DNA of 54,445 nucleotides. It comes from Armatimonadota bacterium. GTDB taxonomy: Bacteria; Armatimonadota; Fimbriimonadia; Fimbriimonadales; Fimbriimonadaceae. Both the position numbers and the translations under genes were made by a program. Location: assembly GCA_018268335.1 (NCBI GenBank), contig JAFDWT010000063.1, forward strand, positions 1 to 54,445, written 5' to 3'. Of this stretch, positions 1 through 9,044 are shown one piece after another. Under the pieces are notes generated by a model that had not been told where the DNA came from, did no database searches, and saw nothing but the letters and a program-made list of their open reading frames with translations. Position 1 is the stretch's first letter; each line of letters opens with the position of its first letter.

Positions 1-872
1 GTCGTGGACTTACCAGAACCGGTCGGGCCGGTGACCAGGATCATGCCGTAAGGGATGTTGATCAGCTTGCGGAACAACGTCAACTGGTCGGGCCGCATGC
101 CCAACTGCTCCATCGTGAGGGTCGAGGTGCCCTTGTCGAGGATGCGCATGACCACGCGCTCGCCTTGGACGGTCGGGACGATGGAGACGCGGACGTCGAC
201 CTGACGTCCGGCTATGTTGAGCTTGATGCGGCCGTCCTGAGGCAGGCGGCGCTCGGCAATGTTGAGCTCGGCAAGGATCTTGATGCGGCTCGCGATGGCG
301 GCCTGCATCCGCTTGGGCGGCGAGGCGACTTCGTGCAGGATGCCGTCGACGCGGAAACGGACTTTGACTTCGCGCTCATACGGCTCGATATGGATGTCGC
401 TGACCCGGTCGCGCACGGCTTGGGCGAACATCAGGTTCACCATCTGGACGACCGCCGCCTCGCCCGCCATGCGCTGCAGGTCGGCCAGGTCGGTGGTGTC
501 GTCGATGTCGACGTTGGCGGTGGGACCGTCGTCGTCCTGGGAGATGCCCTCCATCATCCCTTCCAGGAACCGCTCTTCGATCTTGTCGCGGATCTGGCCA
601 GGATCGGCGAGGACTGGCTTCAGGCTCTTGCCGACCAGGACGCTCAGTTCGTCGACTTTGTCCAGGTGCTCGACGCCACCGACGGCGACGACCAGCGTGC
701 CGCCCTCAAAGTAGACGGGCAGAACTTGGTATCGCAGCACGTATTCGCTAGGAATAGCTTCGAGCGCTGCCGACTGCGGCTTGACTTCGCCCAGGTCGAT
801 GGACTCGAGACCCAGCGAAGCCTTGCCGTTCAAATCTTCATCATGCGCATCCACCGTGGCAGCAACCCTCAT
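1..872 (-). CDS. Type IV pilus assembly / type II secretion ATPase (PilB/GspE family), 3' end outside window
   Basis: Reading the minus strand from an ATG at 872 gives about 290 residues with no stop before the window edge, so the C-terminal part is missing. The N-terminal part resembles the GspE-N (MshEN-like) domain. It is followed by family motifs such as VSDIHIEPYE, VRFRVDGILHE, RLPQDGRIK and, at residues 282-290, the Walker A GPTGSGKST at the very edge. The family hexamerises at the inner membrane and powers pilus or pseudopilus extension. An in-frame stop at 882-884 leaves ATG 872 as the natural start, though no clear ribosome-binding site precedes it. A pseudopilin gene lies 17 kb away. 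PilB and GspE cannot be separated without the C-terminus and neighbours. Confidence 0.93.
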   Translation of the reverse strand, partial: MRVAATVDAHDEDLNGKASLGLESIDLGEVKPQSAALEAIPSEYVLRYQVLPVYFEGGTLVVAVGGVEHLDKVDELSVLVGKSLKPVLADPGQIRDKIEERFLEGMMEGISQDDDGPTANVDIDDTTDLADLQRMAGEAAVVQMVNLMFAQAVRDRVSDIHIEPYEREVKVRFRVDGILHEVASPPKRMQAAIASRIKILAELNIAERRLPQDGRIKLNIAGRQVDVRVSIVPTVQGERVVMRILDKGTSTLTMEQLGMRPDQLTLFRKLINIPYGMILVTGPTGSGKST

Positions 873-951
873 GACAACGAGTCAATGGACGCTAGTTTGC
901 CCCAGTTGTTCAGCGGTCCGTACCAAACACAGGGAATCTTCAGCATTCCGG

Positions 952-957
952 TAGTCT
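952..957 (+). promoter_or_regulatory. Candidate leaderless -10 (TAGTCT) for the esterase gene
   Basis: TAGTCT fits the TANNNT pattern and lies 7 bases before the ATG at 965. No ribosome-binding site is visible and no good -35 was found. This is one of a set of similarly placed hexamers in the window. Confidence 0.3.
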
Positions 958-964
958 TACGGCC

Positions 965-1819
965 ATGCTGGGCGTCGTCGTCGCCGCAATCGCCACGGGT
1001 ATTTTGGGCCAAGACCAGAAGCCGGTGGAGCGCCGCCATTCGTTGGCTTTGGAGGTCGTCCGCCACGAGTCGTTTGCCAGCCAGGTACTGGGCAACAAGC
1101 GCACGGTTTGGGTTTGCTTGCCGCCAGGCTACGCCAGGGAGTCTGGTCGACGCTTTCCCGTACTCTACATGCACGACGGGCAGAACGTGTTTGACGGCTT
1201 CACTGCTTTCATCCCCAACCAGGAGTGGCGCGCCGACGAGACCCTCAAGGCGACAGTAGAGGCTGGGCTGGTGGAGCCTCTCATCATCGTCGGCATCGAC
1301 AACGGCGGCGTGGCGCGGGGCGACGAATACCTGCCCACCCGAGCCAAGATGGGCAAGGAAGAAGCCGGTGGCAAAGCCGACCTCTATACCAAGTTCGTGG
1401 TCGACGAGGTCATGCCGTTTGTCAACAAGACGTATCGGACTAAGACTGGCCCCGGCGACACAGGGCTTTGCGGTTCTTCGTTCGGTGGGGTCGTCACCTT
1501 CCACATGGGCATGGCCCGGCCTGACGTTTTTGGCAAGCTCGCCGTGGTTTCCCCGAGCCTGTGGTGGGACGGCAAGGTGATGGTCAAACGGGCCGAGGCG
1601 CTGACTAAGAAACCTTGGCAACGCATGTGGCTGGACATCGGCACCCGGGAGGGCAACGCCAACCTGGACACCCGGAAGTTGCGCGACATCATGCTCGCCA
1701 AGGGCTGGAAACAGCCGCGTGACTTCACGTACTACGAGGACGTCGACGCACAGCACAACGAAGTGGCGTGGGCGGGCCGGTTCCCTTCGATCCTGCAGTA
1801 CCTGTTCCCGGCTAGGTGA
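965..1819 (+). CDS. Exported esterase, alpha/beta hydrolase (esterase D / enterochelin-esterase-like)
   Basis: A 284-residue protein with a short hydrophobic N-terminus (signal-peptide-like, residues 1-15). Family features include VWVCLPPGY, VLYMHDGQN (69-74 region), the nucleophile elbow GSSFG at 170-174 (Ser172) and a C-terminal His near residue 264 in AQHNE. This layout matches the PF00756 esterase family, which includes ferric-enterobactin esterases, feruloyl/acetylxylan esterases and mycolyltransferases. The substrate cannot be told from sequence. It is monocistronic: the PilB-like gene diverges upstream and the FmdB-type gene converges downstream, 8 bases before its stop. ATG 965 is chosen because the hydrophobic leader follows it directly. 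Confidence 0.85.
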   Translation: MLGVVVAAIATGILGQDQKPVERRHSLALEVVRHESFASQVLGNKRTVWVCLPPGYARESGRRFPVLYMHDGQNVFDGFTAFIPNQEWRADETLKATVEAGLVEPLIIVGIDNGGVARGDEYLPTRAKMGKEEAGGKADLYTKFVVDEVMPFVNKTYRTKTGPGDTGLCGSSFGGVVTFHMGMARPDVFGKLAVVSPSLWWDGKVMVKRAEALTKKPWQRMWLDIGTREGNANLDTRKLRDIMLAKGWKQPRDFTYYEDVDAQHNEVAWAGRFPSILQYLFPAR

Positions 1820-2147
1820 TGTCGCGAGTTTGACGCTTCTCTTCTTTCACTGCGGCAACGTCCTCGGGCGAGCCGACAATGGCGTCGACGCCGGGACCGT
1901 CGATCTTCTCCCATCGGCCTTCACCTGTCTTCTTCCAAGTCGTCAGGCCCTTCTTGGCCGCCTTCGCCGCTGTCATTGCGCTACGTGTTTTGATCGTGAC
2001 CTTGCTGACGACCCGCCGTACGCGGTAGCCGCAGTCTGGGCAATGGGACAAGGGCTCGTCGCCCAAGTCCTGCAAGGCTTCGAAACGGCCCGGGCACATG
2101 GGGCAGGCTGCCTCGGTCTCCAGAAGTTCGTATTCGTAAAGGGGCAT
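1812..2147 (-). CDS. FmdB-family zinc-ribbon protein
   Basis: A 111-residue protein starting [10 protein letters not shown], the typical opening of FmdB/CxxC_CxxC_SSSS regulatory-type proteins. A CPMC pair and a CPDC pair form a four-cysteine zinc ribbon within the first 45 residues, followed by VRRVVSK and a basic, then acidic tail. The frame is open further upstream, but that stretch is Arg/Pro-rich and overlaps the divergent UDG gene, so the MPLYEY start at 2147 is preferred. The function of this family is poorly known; some members regulate amidase/formamidase genes. Its last 8 bases overlap the end of the convergent esterase gene. Confidence 0.85.
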   Translation of the reverse strand: MPLYEYELLETEAACPMCPGRFEALQDLGDEPLSHCPDCGYRVRRVVSKVTIKTRSAMTAAKAAKKGLTTWKKTGEGRWEKIDGPGVDAIVGSPEDVAAVKEEKRQTRDIT

Positions 2148-2164
2148 CGGGTACACCGCCGCCG

Positions 2165-2818
2165 ATGACGCGGCGCGACGAGACCATTGTAGCGTGCGAG
2201 CGGTGTCCTCGACTCCGCGCCTGGTGCCGTCAGGTCGCGGTCGAGAAGCGCAAGTCGTTTGCCGACGACGTCTATTGGGGCAAGCCGGTGCCAGACTTTG
2301 GCGACCCGGAGGCGACCGGACTGGTCGTCGGCCTGGCGCCGGCCGCACACGGTGCCAACCGGACGGGCCGGATGTTCACCGGCGACCGGAGCGGGGATTG
2401 GCTGTACCGGGCCTTCTTCAGGGCAGGAATGGCTAACCAACCGACATCGACGCTGGCTAGCGACGGTCTTTGTCTGACTGGCGTCCTCATCACCGCCACC
2501 TGCCACTGCGCACCGCCCGACAACAAGCCGACGCCGGTCGAGATTGCCAACTGCCGAACCTACTTGCAACAGATCGTCGGCGACCGTCCATGGAAGGCAT
2601 ATCTTTGTTTGGGCGGCATCGCGTGGACTGAACTGCACAGAGCGTTAGGGTTCAAGGCACCAAAGTTCACCCATGGCGCCTGTTCGACTACGCCAGAGGG
2701 CGCGACGGTGTTTGCCTCTTACCATCCCAGCCAGCAGAACACCTTCACCGGTCGACTGACCGAAGCGATGCTGGACGACGTGGTCGGGCAGTTCGCGGGC
2801 CTCGTTAGGGGTCGTTGA
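2165..2818 (+). CDS. Uracil-DNA glycosylase, family 5 (UdgB-type)
   Basis: A 217-residue protein with the family-5 signature [14 protein letters not shown] at residues 56-69 and the second active-site motif HPSQQN at 187-192. Cysteines at 11, 14, 115 and 130 are placed as expected for the 4Fe-4S cluster of family 4/5 enzymes. Family 5 removes uracil, and often hypoxanthine or other deaminated bases, from DNA; motif A here lacks the catalytic acidic residue of family 4, as family 5 does. It is divergent from the FmdB gene across a 17-base gap. Its 3' end overlaps the convergent protease gene by 14 bases. No ribosome-binding site is obvious. Confidence 0.9.
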   Translation: MTRRDETIVACERCPRLRAWCRQVAVEKRKSFADDVYWGKPVPDFGDPEATGLVVGLAPAAHGANRTGRMFTGDRSGDWLYRAFFRAGMANQPTSTLASDGLCLTGVLITATCHCAPPDNKPTPVEIANCRTYLQQIVGDRPWKAYLCLGGIAWTELHRALGFKAPKFTHGACSTTPEGATVFASYHPSQQNTFTGRLTEAMLDDVVGQFAGLVRGR

Positions 2819-3974
2819 CCATCACGACCCGTTTCAGCACTGAAGTCTTCAGCGAGTTGTTGCGCGACGTCTGGATTCGCACTTCCGACCCGGGCGCACC
2901 TTCCATTAAGGCGTCGATGGCCCGGTAACTCTGCGAAGCCATGTTGGTGTCGCCGATGGCGATCAGGAAGTCGCCGCGCTTGATGCCGGCCTTGTCGGCG
3001 GGGCTGTCGGGGGTCACTCGGGCGACGCGGACCCGCTTGGCGCGAGGGTCGTAGATGGCGGTCAGCCCCGTGTGGGCAGGTTGCTCTTCAGTGACTTTGC
3101 CGCTGAAGTTCTCTAGCCAGACACGCCGCCGTTCCATATCGACGGTGATGTTGAAGTTCTTAAGGAACCCAAAGCCAACCGTCCCGTCGCCCGAAGCCGA
3201 ACTGGACGGCAAGTCGATGATGCTCCAGACACTCTCAGCGACGGGCACGCCGAAGACTTTGAGTCCCTTGAGCCGACAGTACCAAGAGTCCACCGCACCG
3301 GTCGCTACGAAGGACTGCTTCATGAACTGGACTGCGCGGCCTTCCTTCCAGATGCCGACCCGCTCCAAGACGTCCTTGTGGGTCGTCGCATAGAATCCGT
3401 TGCCGGTGTCCAGGGCCAGGGTCATGCTCTCGCCCGAGTCGGTCTTGACGAGCAGTTCGATCGACTTGTTGCCAATGGGCAGCATCTTGGCCATGAACGT
3501 GGTCTTGTTGTCCGGCGTGCGCTGGGTGATGTCGGTGCTGCGTGGGTGCAGGAGCATCACTTTGCGCTGGAAGTTGATCTCCACGACGTATGAGGAAACC
3601 ACCGCCAGACCCATGATCCCGTCCACGTGGGTGCCGTAGCTGAAGGAGTAATCCGACCCGCCCGGTTCCTGGATGATCTCCTTGTCTGTCTTCTCCATTG
3701 CATGGCCAGCCAGCTTGAGCGACTGGATGGCAATGGTCTTCATCTTGGCGACGCCGACGAAGTCCTTGATCGTTGTCTCGCCGGTCGGCTTGCCGACGTT
3801 GACCTCGTCGCTGAGCACGAACATCCCGGAAAACCCAGTGTCAAACATGCACGAGATGCTCTTGCCGTTGACCTCGGCGTCGAGAATGATCGCGTGGTCC
3901 CCGATCCGGAAGGGGACTTCGATGATTTCGGGCCGGAGAAGGCTCGCTAACCCGAGCAGTAAGGCGGTCGTCAT
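2805..3974 (-). CDS. Exported retropepsin-like aspartyl protease with C-terminal PDZ domain
   Basis: A 389-residue protein with a weak N-terminal hydrophobic stretch. Two Asp-Thr-Gly motifs (residues 45-47 in MFDTGFSG and 189-191 in LALDTGNG) mark a duplicated retropepsin-like fold with both catalytic aspartates in one chain. A PDZ domain follows at about 315-375 ([23 protein letters not shown] in part). Bacterial members of this class are mostly uncharacterised, predicted periplasmic proteases. ATG 3974 is chosen over an upstream in-frame start because an AAGGAAAGC ribosome-binding site precedes it and the leader then follows. The gene converges on, and overlaps, the UDG gene. Confidence 0.8.
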   Translation of the reverse strand: MTTALLLGLASLLRPEIIEVPFRIGDHAIILDAEVNGKSISCMFDTGFSGMFVLSDEVNVGKPTGETTIKDFVGVAKMKTIAIQSLKLAGHAMEKTDKEIIQEPGGSDYSFSYGTHVDGIMGLAVVSSYVVEINFQRKVMLLHPRSTDITQRTPDNKTTFMAKMLPIGNKSIELLVKTDSGESMTLALDTGNGFYATTHKDVLERVGIWKEGRAVQFMKQSFVATGAVDSWYCRLKGLKVFGVPVAESVWSIIDLPSSSASGDGTVGFGFLKNFNITVDMERRRVWLENFSGKVTEEQPAHTGLTAIYDPRAKRVRVARVTPDSPADKAGIKRGDFLIAIGDTNMASQSYRAIDALMEGAPGSEVRIQTSRNNSLKTSVLKRVVMVNDP

Positions 3975-4049
3975 GCTTTCCTTGTCTGTTATACGGCAAC
4001 TGGGGACAACATCGCCCACGCCACCCCACGACCGCATAAAAGTTCTGGC

Positions 4050-4055
4050 TATAAT
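4050..4055 (+). promoter_or_regulatory. -10 box (TATAAT) upstream of livJ
   Basis: An exact TATAAT sits 54 bases before the livJ start, in the 135-bp gap between divergent genes. An AAGGA ribosome-binding site lies at 4097-4101, 8 bases before ATG 4110. No convincing -35 hexamer is visible at 17 bases. This would drive the liv operon with a conventional leader. Confidence 0.5.
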
Positions 4056-4109
4056 CGGACGTTACGCGAAGGGCCAGGCTACGAGCCAGCCTGTACAAGG
4101 ACACGCGCT

Positions 4110-5366
4110 ATGATTCGGAACAGCTTTTTGATCGCAGGACTGGCCGCCATCGGCGTCGGTTCCATGGGACTCTTGTCCGGTTGCAACCCGGGAACGCCTG
4201 AAGCCCCCAAGCCGACGGACACCAAGACTGAGAAGCCGACGGCCACCACGGCCGGCGCACGGCCGGAAGCGACCGACACCGGCGTGAAGGCCGAGGGCGA
4301 CACGATCAAGATCGGTCTGGTCGCTGCTAAGAACGGCGACGACCGGCCCTGGGGCATCGACAGCGAAAAGGGCGCGATGATCGCCCAGGACGAAATCAAC
4401 GCAGCCGGCGGTATCAACGGCAAGAAAGTCCAGATTCTGGTCGGCGACAGCGCCAGCACCCCCGAGGGCGGCAAGTCGGCGGCTGAGAAGCTGGTCAGCG
4501 ACGGCGTGGTCGCCATTCTCGGCGAAGTCGCTAGCGGCACGACGGCTCTGATAGAGGAAGTCGCGTTCGCCAAGGGCATTCCTGTCGTCACCATCGGCTC
4601 GACGCGCACCGATCTGGCTGCAAAAGGAAACAACTTCTTCCGCGTCTGCTACAACGATGACTTCCAAGGCTCGACGATGGCCAAGTTCGCCTTTGAGGGG
4701 CTCAAGCTCCACAAGGTGGCGATCATGACTGACAACAAGCTGCCGTATTCACAGGGTCTAAGCAAGACGTTCCGCGAAGCCTTCACCAAGCTCGGCGGCG
4801 AGATCGTCGACGAGCAGTTCTATGAGAAGGGCCAGGCGCAGTTCAGCGGCCAGGTGGAGAACATGAAGGGTAAGAACCCAGAGGGCATCTTCCTCAGCGG
4901 CTACTTCACGGAAGTCGGCGCAATCTCCAAGGCGATCCGCGGCGCTGGCATGAAGGACGCCAAGCTCTTCGGCGGCGACGGATGGGACAGCCCCTCGCTG
5001 ATCACCGGCGGTGGCGAAGCGATCGTCGACGGCCATTTCTGCAACCACTACAACAACGCGGATCCTCGACCCGAAGTACAAGGATTCATAACGAAGTGGA
5101 AGGACAAGAACAACGGCGCCGCCCCGGGCACTACGATGGGCGCGCTGGCCTATGACGCCGCCAACATGACCTTTGCCGCCATGAAGCGTTGCAAGGACTT
5201 GACAGCCAAGAACATCATTGCCGAGCTGGAGAACACCGAGAACTTCCCTGGCGTGACCGGCAAGATCACGCTGAAGGGCCAAGGCGGCAACCCCAAGAAA
5301 GACGCCACCGTCGTCCGCGTGACGAAGGACGGCTTCACATTCGCCAAGACCTTCCCGGCTGAGTAA
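4110..5366 (+). CDS. livJ: Branched-chain amino-acid-type ABC transporter substrate-binding lipoprotein
   Basis: A 418-residue lipoprotein: N-terminal hydrophobic segment ending in the lipobox LLSGC, then a Pro/Thr/Lys-rich linker to about residue 65. After that comes a periplasmic-binding-protein fold of the LivJ/Leu-Ile-Val class (IKIGLVAAKNGDDRPWG, GAMIAQDEINAAGGINGKKV). It should capture a ligand outside the inner membrane and deliver it to the LivH/LivM permease encoded next. Ligand specificity is not readable from sequence; LivJ-type proteins bind branched-chain amino acids, urea, amides or aromatic acids. It is the first gene of a four-gene operon with a TATAAT box upstream. Confidence 0.93.
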   Translation: MIRNSFLIAGLAAIGVGSMGLLSGCNPGTPEAPKPTDTKTEKPTATTAGARPEATDTGVKAEGDTIKIGLVAAKNGDDRPWGIDSEKGAMIAQDEINAAGGINGKKVQILVGDSASTPEGGKSAAEKLVSDGVVAILGEVASGTTALIEEVAFAKGIPVVTIGSTRTDLAAKGNNFFRVCYNDDFQGSTMAKFAFEGLKLHKVAIMTDNKLPYSQGLSKTFREAFTKLGGEIVDEQFYEKGQAQFSGQVENMKGKNPEGIFLSGYFTEVGAISKAIRGAGMKDAKLFGGDGWDSPSLITGGGEAIVDGHFCNHYNNADPRPEVQGFITKWKDKNNGAAPGTTMGALAYDAANMTFAAMKRCKDLTAKNIIAELENTENFPGVTGKITLKGQGGNPKKDATVVRVTKDGFTFAKTFPAE

Positions 5367-5376
5367 TCGACAGCAC

Positions 5377-6555
5377 ATGGGTTCAGCTTTGACATTGCTG
5401 GCAGGTCTCGACCCCGCAGGCCTGCCGCAACAACTGGTGAACGGGGTTCTCCTCGGGGGCATTTACGCCCTTTTGGCCCTCGGCTACACGATGGTGTACG
5501 GCGTCCTGCGCCTGATCAACTTCGCCCATGGCGAGGTGTTCATGCTGGGCGCGTACACCTCTCTATTTGTCTCCTGGGCGCTTGGCTTCTCGCCCGAGGC
5601 CATGAAGTCGGGCTCGCACCAGTCGAACCCGATGAACCTGGTGATCATGATCTTGGTCTCCATGACAGTCTGCGCCCTGGTCGGCGTCGTTATCGAGCTC
5701 TTTGCCTATCGTCCGATGCGAGGTAGCTCCCGCATTGCTTCCTTGATCACAGCCATCGGTGTCTCGCTGTTGCTGCAATACGGCGGTCAGCTATTCCTGC
5801 CGACCTCGCCGCCACCAAGCATCAGCGACAAGGTGAACCCTTACAGCGGATCCTGGGAAATCCCGCTCAAGTCCGCCGACGCGTCGTTGGTTGCTGCCCT
5901 TGCCAAAGCCAGGACGGAAGCTAAAGAGTCCCAGGCTGAGATCGACCGGCAGCACATCAACCGGTTCGACACCAATTTGCCTCCAGCACAAGCCGCGCTG
6001 ATCACCACAGTCGAGACCAGCGAGCGCCAGGTCCACGACTTGGAGGCCAAGATCAACAACAGTTCGGTCAAGATCAACCTGCGGTACGGCCAGTTGATCA
6101 TGCTGGGGTCGACCATTGTCTTGATGCTCTTGTTGCGCCACTTGGTGCTCAAGACCCCCATAGGACGCGCCATGCGGGCGGTCTCGCACGACTTTGACTC
6201 AGCGTCTTTGATGGGCGTGAACGTCAACCAGATCGTCACACTGACCTTCATGATCGGCTCGGCCTTGGCGGGTGCGGGCGCGATGATGTATGCCACTCTG
6301 GGCGACAGCCCAGCGCTGAACACGTTTTATGGGTCGCTGCCTGGCGTCAAGGCGTTTGTCGCCGCCGTGCTCGGCGGCATTGGCAATATTCCCGGCGCGG
6401 TGCTGGGCGGCCTCTTGATGGGTGTCGCCGAAAACCTGGTCGTCTGGGCCGGCTACAGCCAGTACAAGGACGCCGTCGCTTTCGTCATCTTGATCGCCGT
6501 CCTGCTGCTCAAGCCAGGCGGCATCATGGGGTCCAGCAAGGTGGAGAAAGTCTAA
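5377..6555 (+). CDS. livH: Branched-chain amino-acid ABC transporter permease LivH, with a large loop insertion
   Basis: A 392-residue membrane protein. The N-terminal part (NGVLLGGIYALLALGYTMVYG, INFAHGEVFMLGAY) and the C-terminal part (GRAMRAVSHD, AAVLGGIGNIPGAVLGGLLMG) are standard LivH. LivH is usually about 290-310 residues. The excess lies between about residues 145 and 235, where a hydrophilic, Ala/Glu/Lys-rich, probably helical segment (SLVAALAKARTEAKESQAEI and on) separates two membrane segments. The flanking sequence is intact, so this is an insertion rather than a frameshift. It is the second gene of the liv operon, 10 bases after livJ. Confidence 0.92.
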   Translation: MGSALTLLAGLDPAGLPQQLVNGVLLGGIYALLALGYTMVYGVLRLINFAHGEVFMLGAYTSLFVSWALGFSPEAMKSGSHQSNPMNLVIMILVSMTVCALVGVVIELFAYRPMRGSSRIASLITAIGVSLLLQYGGQLFLPTSPPPSISDKVNPYSGSWEIPLKSADASLVAALAKARTEAKESQAEIDRQHINRFDTNLPPAQAALITTVETSERQVHDLEAKINNSSVKINLRYGQLIMLGSTIVLMLLLRHLVLKTPIGRAMRAVSHDFDSASLMGVNVNQIVTLTFMIGSALAGAGAMMYATLGDSPALNTFYGSLPGVKAFVAAVLGGIGNIPGAVLGGLLMGVAENLVVWAGYSQYKDAVAFVILIAVLLLKPGGIMGSSKVEKV

Positions 6556-7803
6556 GTGTTTTATCTCAAGCGCTTTGGCTGGGTCATCTTGGCGATCCTT
6601 CTGTGCGTGGGGTTCGAGTCGGTCGTCACCAGCGGCAAGAACTTCGACTACGTCTACCGCATGTGCGTGTTGGCTGGGCTATACGTCACCTTGGCGGTCA
6701 GCCTTAACCTGATCAACGGCATCACTGGCCAGTTCAGCATTGGGCACGCTGCCTTCTATCAGGTCGGCGCTTATATCACCGGCTTCTTTGCTGCCACGGG
6801 TTACAAAGGCTTTGCTAGCAACAGCTTGGTGCAACAGCTCTCGCATATCGGCGTCAATGCGACGTGGACTGTCCAGGGACTCTGGCTGGTCATGATGGTG
6901 TTGGCAGGGGCCGCTGGAGCGGCTGTGGCGGGCTTTGTCGTGGGCCTGCCTTCGTTGCGTCTGAAAGGCGACTATCTCGCAATCGTCACGTTGGGATTTG
7001 GCGAGATCATCCGCATCGTGTGCCAGAACCAGCCCGCCCTAGGCGGTGCCTACGGCATGAAGATCGAGCCGCGCATCAACTCGATGTGGTTCGTGTGGCT
7101 GCTCGCAATTTTGTGCATAGCCGTTTGCAGAAACTTGCTGAAAACGGCGCACGGCCTGCCCTTCTTGGCCGTCCGTGAAGACGAAGTGGCCAGTTCGGCT
7201 ATGGGCGTCGATGTGACCAAGGTGAAGGTGACGGCGTTCGTGATCGGCGCGGCGTTTGCCGGTGCGGCCGGTGCCCTACTGGGGCACTTTGAAGGCTTTG
7301 TCAGTCCACCGATGTTCAAGATGGAAGTCTCGTTCATGGTGCTGACCATGGTCGTCCTGGGCGGCACGGGCTCCATCACGGGATCGACTGTCGGCGCGTT
7401 GTTGCTATTCGGTATCCCCGAGTGGCTCCGCCAGATCGAGGACTCGCACCACAACCCCATCTTGGTTTCTGCTGGTTCAGTCTTAGGCTTCGCGATCATG
7501 CTGGTCGCGGCGGTCGCCTACGTGCGGCACCTGATCCACCACTTCCACGGCGAGAAAAAGGCCAAAACCCAACGGATCGTCGGCACGTTTGCCGCCGCCT
7601 TGGTCGCACAGTTCTTCCTTGGCATGCTGCTGAACTTGGTGCCAGCCCTCCGTGACAAGTCCTGGCCCTATGCTGACCTGCGGTGGGCCATCTTCGCCGT
7701 CACGCTGATCGTCTTGATGTTGCTCAGGCCGCAGGGCATGTTCGCGCACCACGAGTTCTCTGTGGCCCGCTTCTTCAAGCGGCCGAAGGAGGCTGCGGCG
7801 TGA
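6556..7803 (+). CDS. livM: Branched-chain amino-acid ABC transporter permease LivM
   Basis: A 415-residue polytopic membrane protein starting at a GTG that directly abuts the livH stop. Family motifs include GITGQFSIGHAAFYQVGAY, PSLRLKGDYLAIVTLGFGEI and VVLGGTGSITGSTVGA. It pairs with LivH to form the translocation pore. The C-terminus carries extra membrane segments after residue 310 (VLGFAIMLVAAVAYVRHLI, FAAALVAQFFLGMLLNLV), a little longer than the common LivM core. The last base-pairs of the gene contain the overlapping GTG start of livG (GTGA). Confidence 0.93.
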   Translation: MFYLKRFGWVILAILLCVGFESVVTSGKNFDYVYRMCVLAGLYVTLAVSLNLINGITGQFSIGHAAFYQVGAYITGFFAATGYKGFASNSLVQQLSHIGVNATWTVQGLWLVMMVLAGAAGAAVAGFVVGLPSLRLKGDYLAIVTLGFGEIIRIVCQNQPALGGAYGMKIEPRINSMWFVWLLAILCIAVCRNLLKTAHGLPFLAVREDEVASSAMGVDVTKVKVTAFVIGAAFAGAAGALLGHFEGFVSPPMFKMEVSFMVLTMVVLGGTGSITGSTVGALLLFGIPEWLRQIEDSHHNPILVSAGSVLGFAIMLVAAVAYVRHLIHHFHGEKKAKTQRIVGTFAAALVAQFFLGMLLNLVPALRDKSWPYADLRWAIFAVTLIVLMLLRPQGMFAHHEFSVARFFKRPKEAAA

Positions 7804-8567
7804 GCACGATCCTGCAGCTCACCGATGCCACGATCAAGTTCGGCGGTCTGACCGCTGTGAACAAGGTCAGCTTTAATCTGCAGAAGGGCGACTTGTTCGG
7901 CCTGATCGGTCCGAACGGCGCGGGCAAGACGACGTGCTTCAACTTGATCACCGGCGTCTATAAGCCGACCAGTGGCTCCATTGTTTTCAACGGCAAGGAG
8001 ATCAGTGGGACGCCCTCCAACAAGATCGCCAGCCTGGGCATCTGCCGGACGTTCCAAAACATCCGTCTCTTCCCTGCCCTCAGCGTGTTGGAGAACGTCG
8101 TCGTTGGTGCCTATTTGCGGCATAAGACGGGTCTGGGCTCTGCGCTGGCCTACTTGCCGTCGGCTATCGCTGAGACAGAAGCGCTGCGCGCCGAAGCCTT
8201 TGCCTTATTGCAGGTCGTCGATCTGGACGACGTCGCCCACGTCCGCAGCGCCGACCTGCCCTATGGCAAGCAGCGCCGCCTCGAGATCGCCCGGGCGATG
8301 GCCACGCAACCTTCCTTGCTCTTGCTTGACGAGCCTGCGGCCGGTATGAACCCACAGGAGAAAGACGACTTGGCCCGCGTCGTGCGGCGGATCCGGGACG
8401 AATTTGAGAAGACCGTCCTGCTCATCGAGCACGACATGCGGTTCGTTATGGGGCTATGCGAGAGAATCGTGGTCCTCGACCACGGCGAGGAGATCGCCCA
8501 AGGCCCGCCGGAAGCGATCCGCTCGAACCCCAAAGTCATTGAGGCCTATCTCGGCGAAGCGGTCTGA
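7800..8567 (+). CDS. livG: Branched-chain amino-acid ABC transporter ATP-binding protein LivG
   Basis: A 255-residue ABC ATPase. The GTG start at 7800 overlaps the livM stop as GTGA. The frame is open further upstream, but that stretch is out-of-frame livM. Walker A GPNGAGKTT at 37-45, Q-loop in CRTFQNIRLF, a signature region (LPYGKQRRLEIARAMA) with YGKQRR in place of the canonical LSGGQ, as in LivG, Walker B LLLLDEPAAGMNP and the switch His in LLIEHDM. LivG normally works as a heterodimer with LivF. No livF follows: only 7 bases separate this gene from a convergent unrelated gene. Confidence 0.93.
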   Translation: MSTILQLTDATIKFGGLTAVNKVSFNLQKGDLFGLIGPNGAGKTTCFNLITGVYKPTSGSIVFNGKEISGTPSNKIASLGICRTFQNIRLFPALSVLENVVVGAYLRHKTGLGSALAYLPSAIAETEALRAEAFALLQVVDLDDVAHVRSADLPYGKQRRLEIARAMATQPSLLLLDEPAAGMNPQEKDDLARVVRRIRDEFEKTVLLIEHDMRFVMGLCERIVVLDHGEEIAQGPPEAIRSNPKVIEAYLGEAV

Positions 8568-8574
8568 AACGCGC

Positions 8575-9024
8575 TTACTCTTCTGAGGTCTCGCCACGGG
8601 GCGAGACATGCCTCTCGACCGGCACTTCTGGCCGGCTGAGCATGGCCATGCATCCGCGAATGGCACCGAACGCCATGCCAGCGATGACGATCCAGATGTA
8701 GACCGTATACGGGCCCGCCCGAAAGAGCCCCCTCAGGCTGCTCGTTATCGAATAAAGAACAGCCGCTGGCCGGACAGCCACGTTGGACTTGGCGCATTCG
8801 CGGCACCTCGGCCCGGCGGGGCCGAGCACGACGCACCTAGTACAGACCGGCTTGCCGCACCTTCCGCAGGCGAGGTTGGTCGCCTCGCGGGGATGTTTGT
8901 AGCAGAACTGGGTCGAGGTCGTCGGGCCGGTTTCGACGACCTTAGAAAAGTCGAGCCCGCACTTTGCGCAGAACGCGCTGTCGTCTGCGTTTTCTTTCGC
9001 GCAGCGCGGGCAGACCTTGGCCAT
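8575..9024 (-). CDS. Zinc-ribbon / B-box-like membrane protein
   Basis: A 149-residue protein with two cysteine-rich modules. The first is an N-terminal zinc ribbon (CPRCAKENADDSAFCAKC, residues 5-22). The second is a B-box-type zinc finger, about 41-78 (CYKHP, CGRCGKPVCTRC, CREC). One predicted membrane helix follows (YTVYIWIVIAGMAFGAI) and a short charged tail. Proteins of this design are usually annotated only as zinc-ribbon domain proteins. It is the last gene of a minus-strand run downstream of the two cyclophilins, 20 bases after the second, which may point to a link with protein quality control, but that is inference. Confidence 0.75.
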   Translation of the reverse strand: MAKVCPRCAKENADDSAFCAKCGLDFSKVVETGPTTSTQFCYKHPREATNLACGRCGKPVCTRCVVLGPAGPRCRECAKSNVAVRPAAVLYSITSSLRGLFRAGPYTVYIWIVIAGMAFGAIRGCMAMLSRPEVPVERHVSPRGETSEE

Positions 9025-9044
9025 GTTCTCAGCGGTTACGGGAT

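Noticed and set aside
165-1259. Long plus-strand open frame (364 codons)
   Set aside because: It is antisense to the PilB/GspE-type coding region and then out of frame with the esterase; it has repetitive Asp/Val-rich sequence typical of a GC-rich shadow.
5377-6555. Frameshift or fusion as the cause of the long LivH
   Set aside because: Both halves are in one continuous frame with family motifs at each end; an insertion explains the length without an error.
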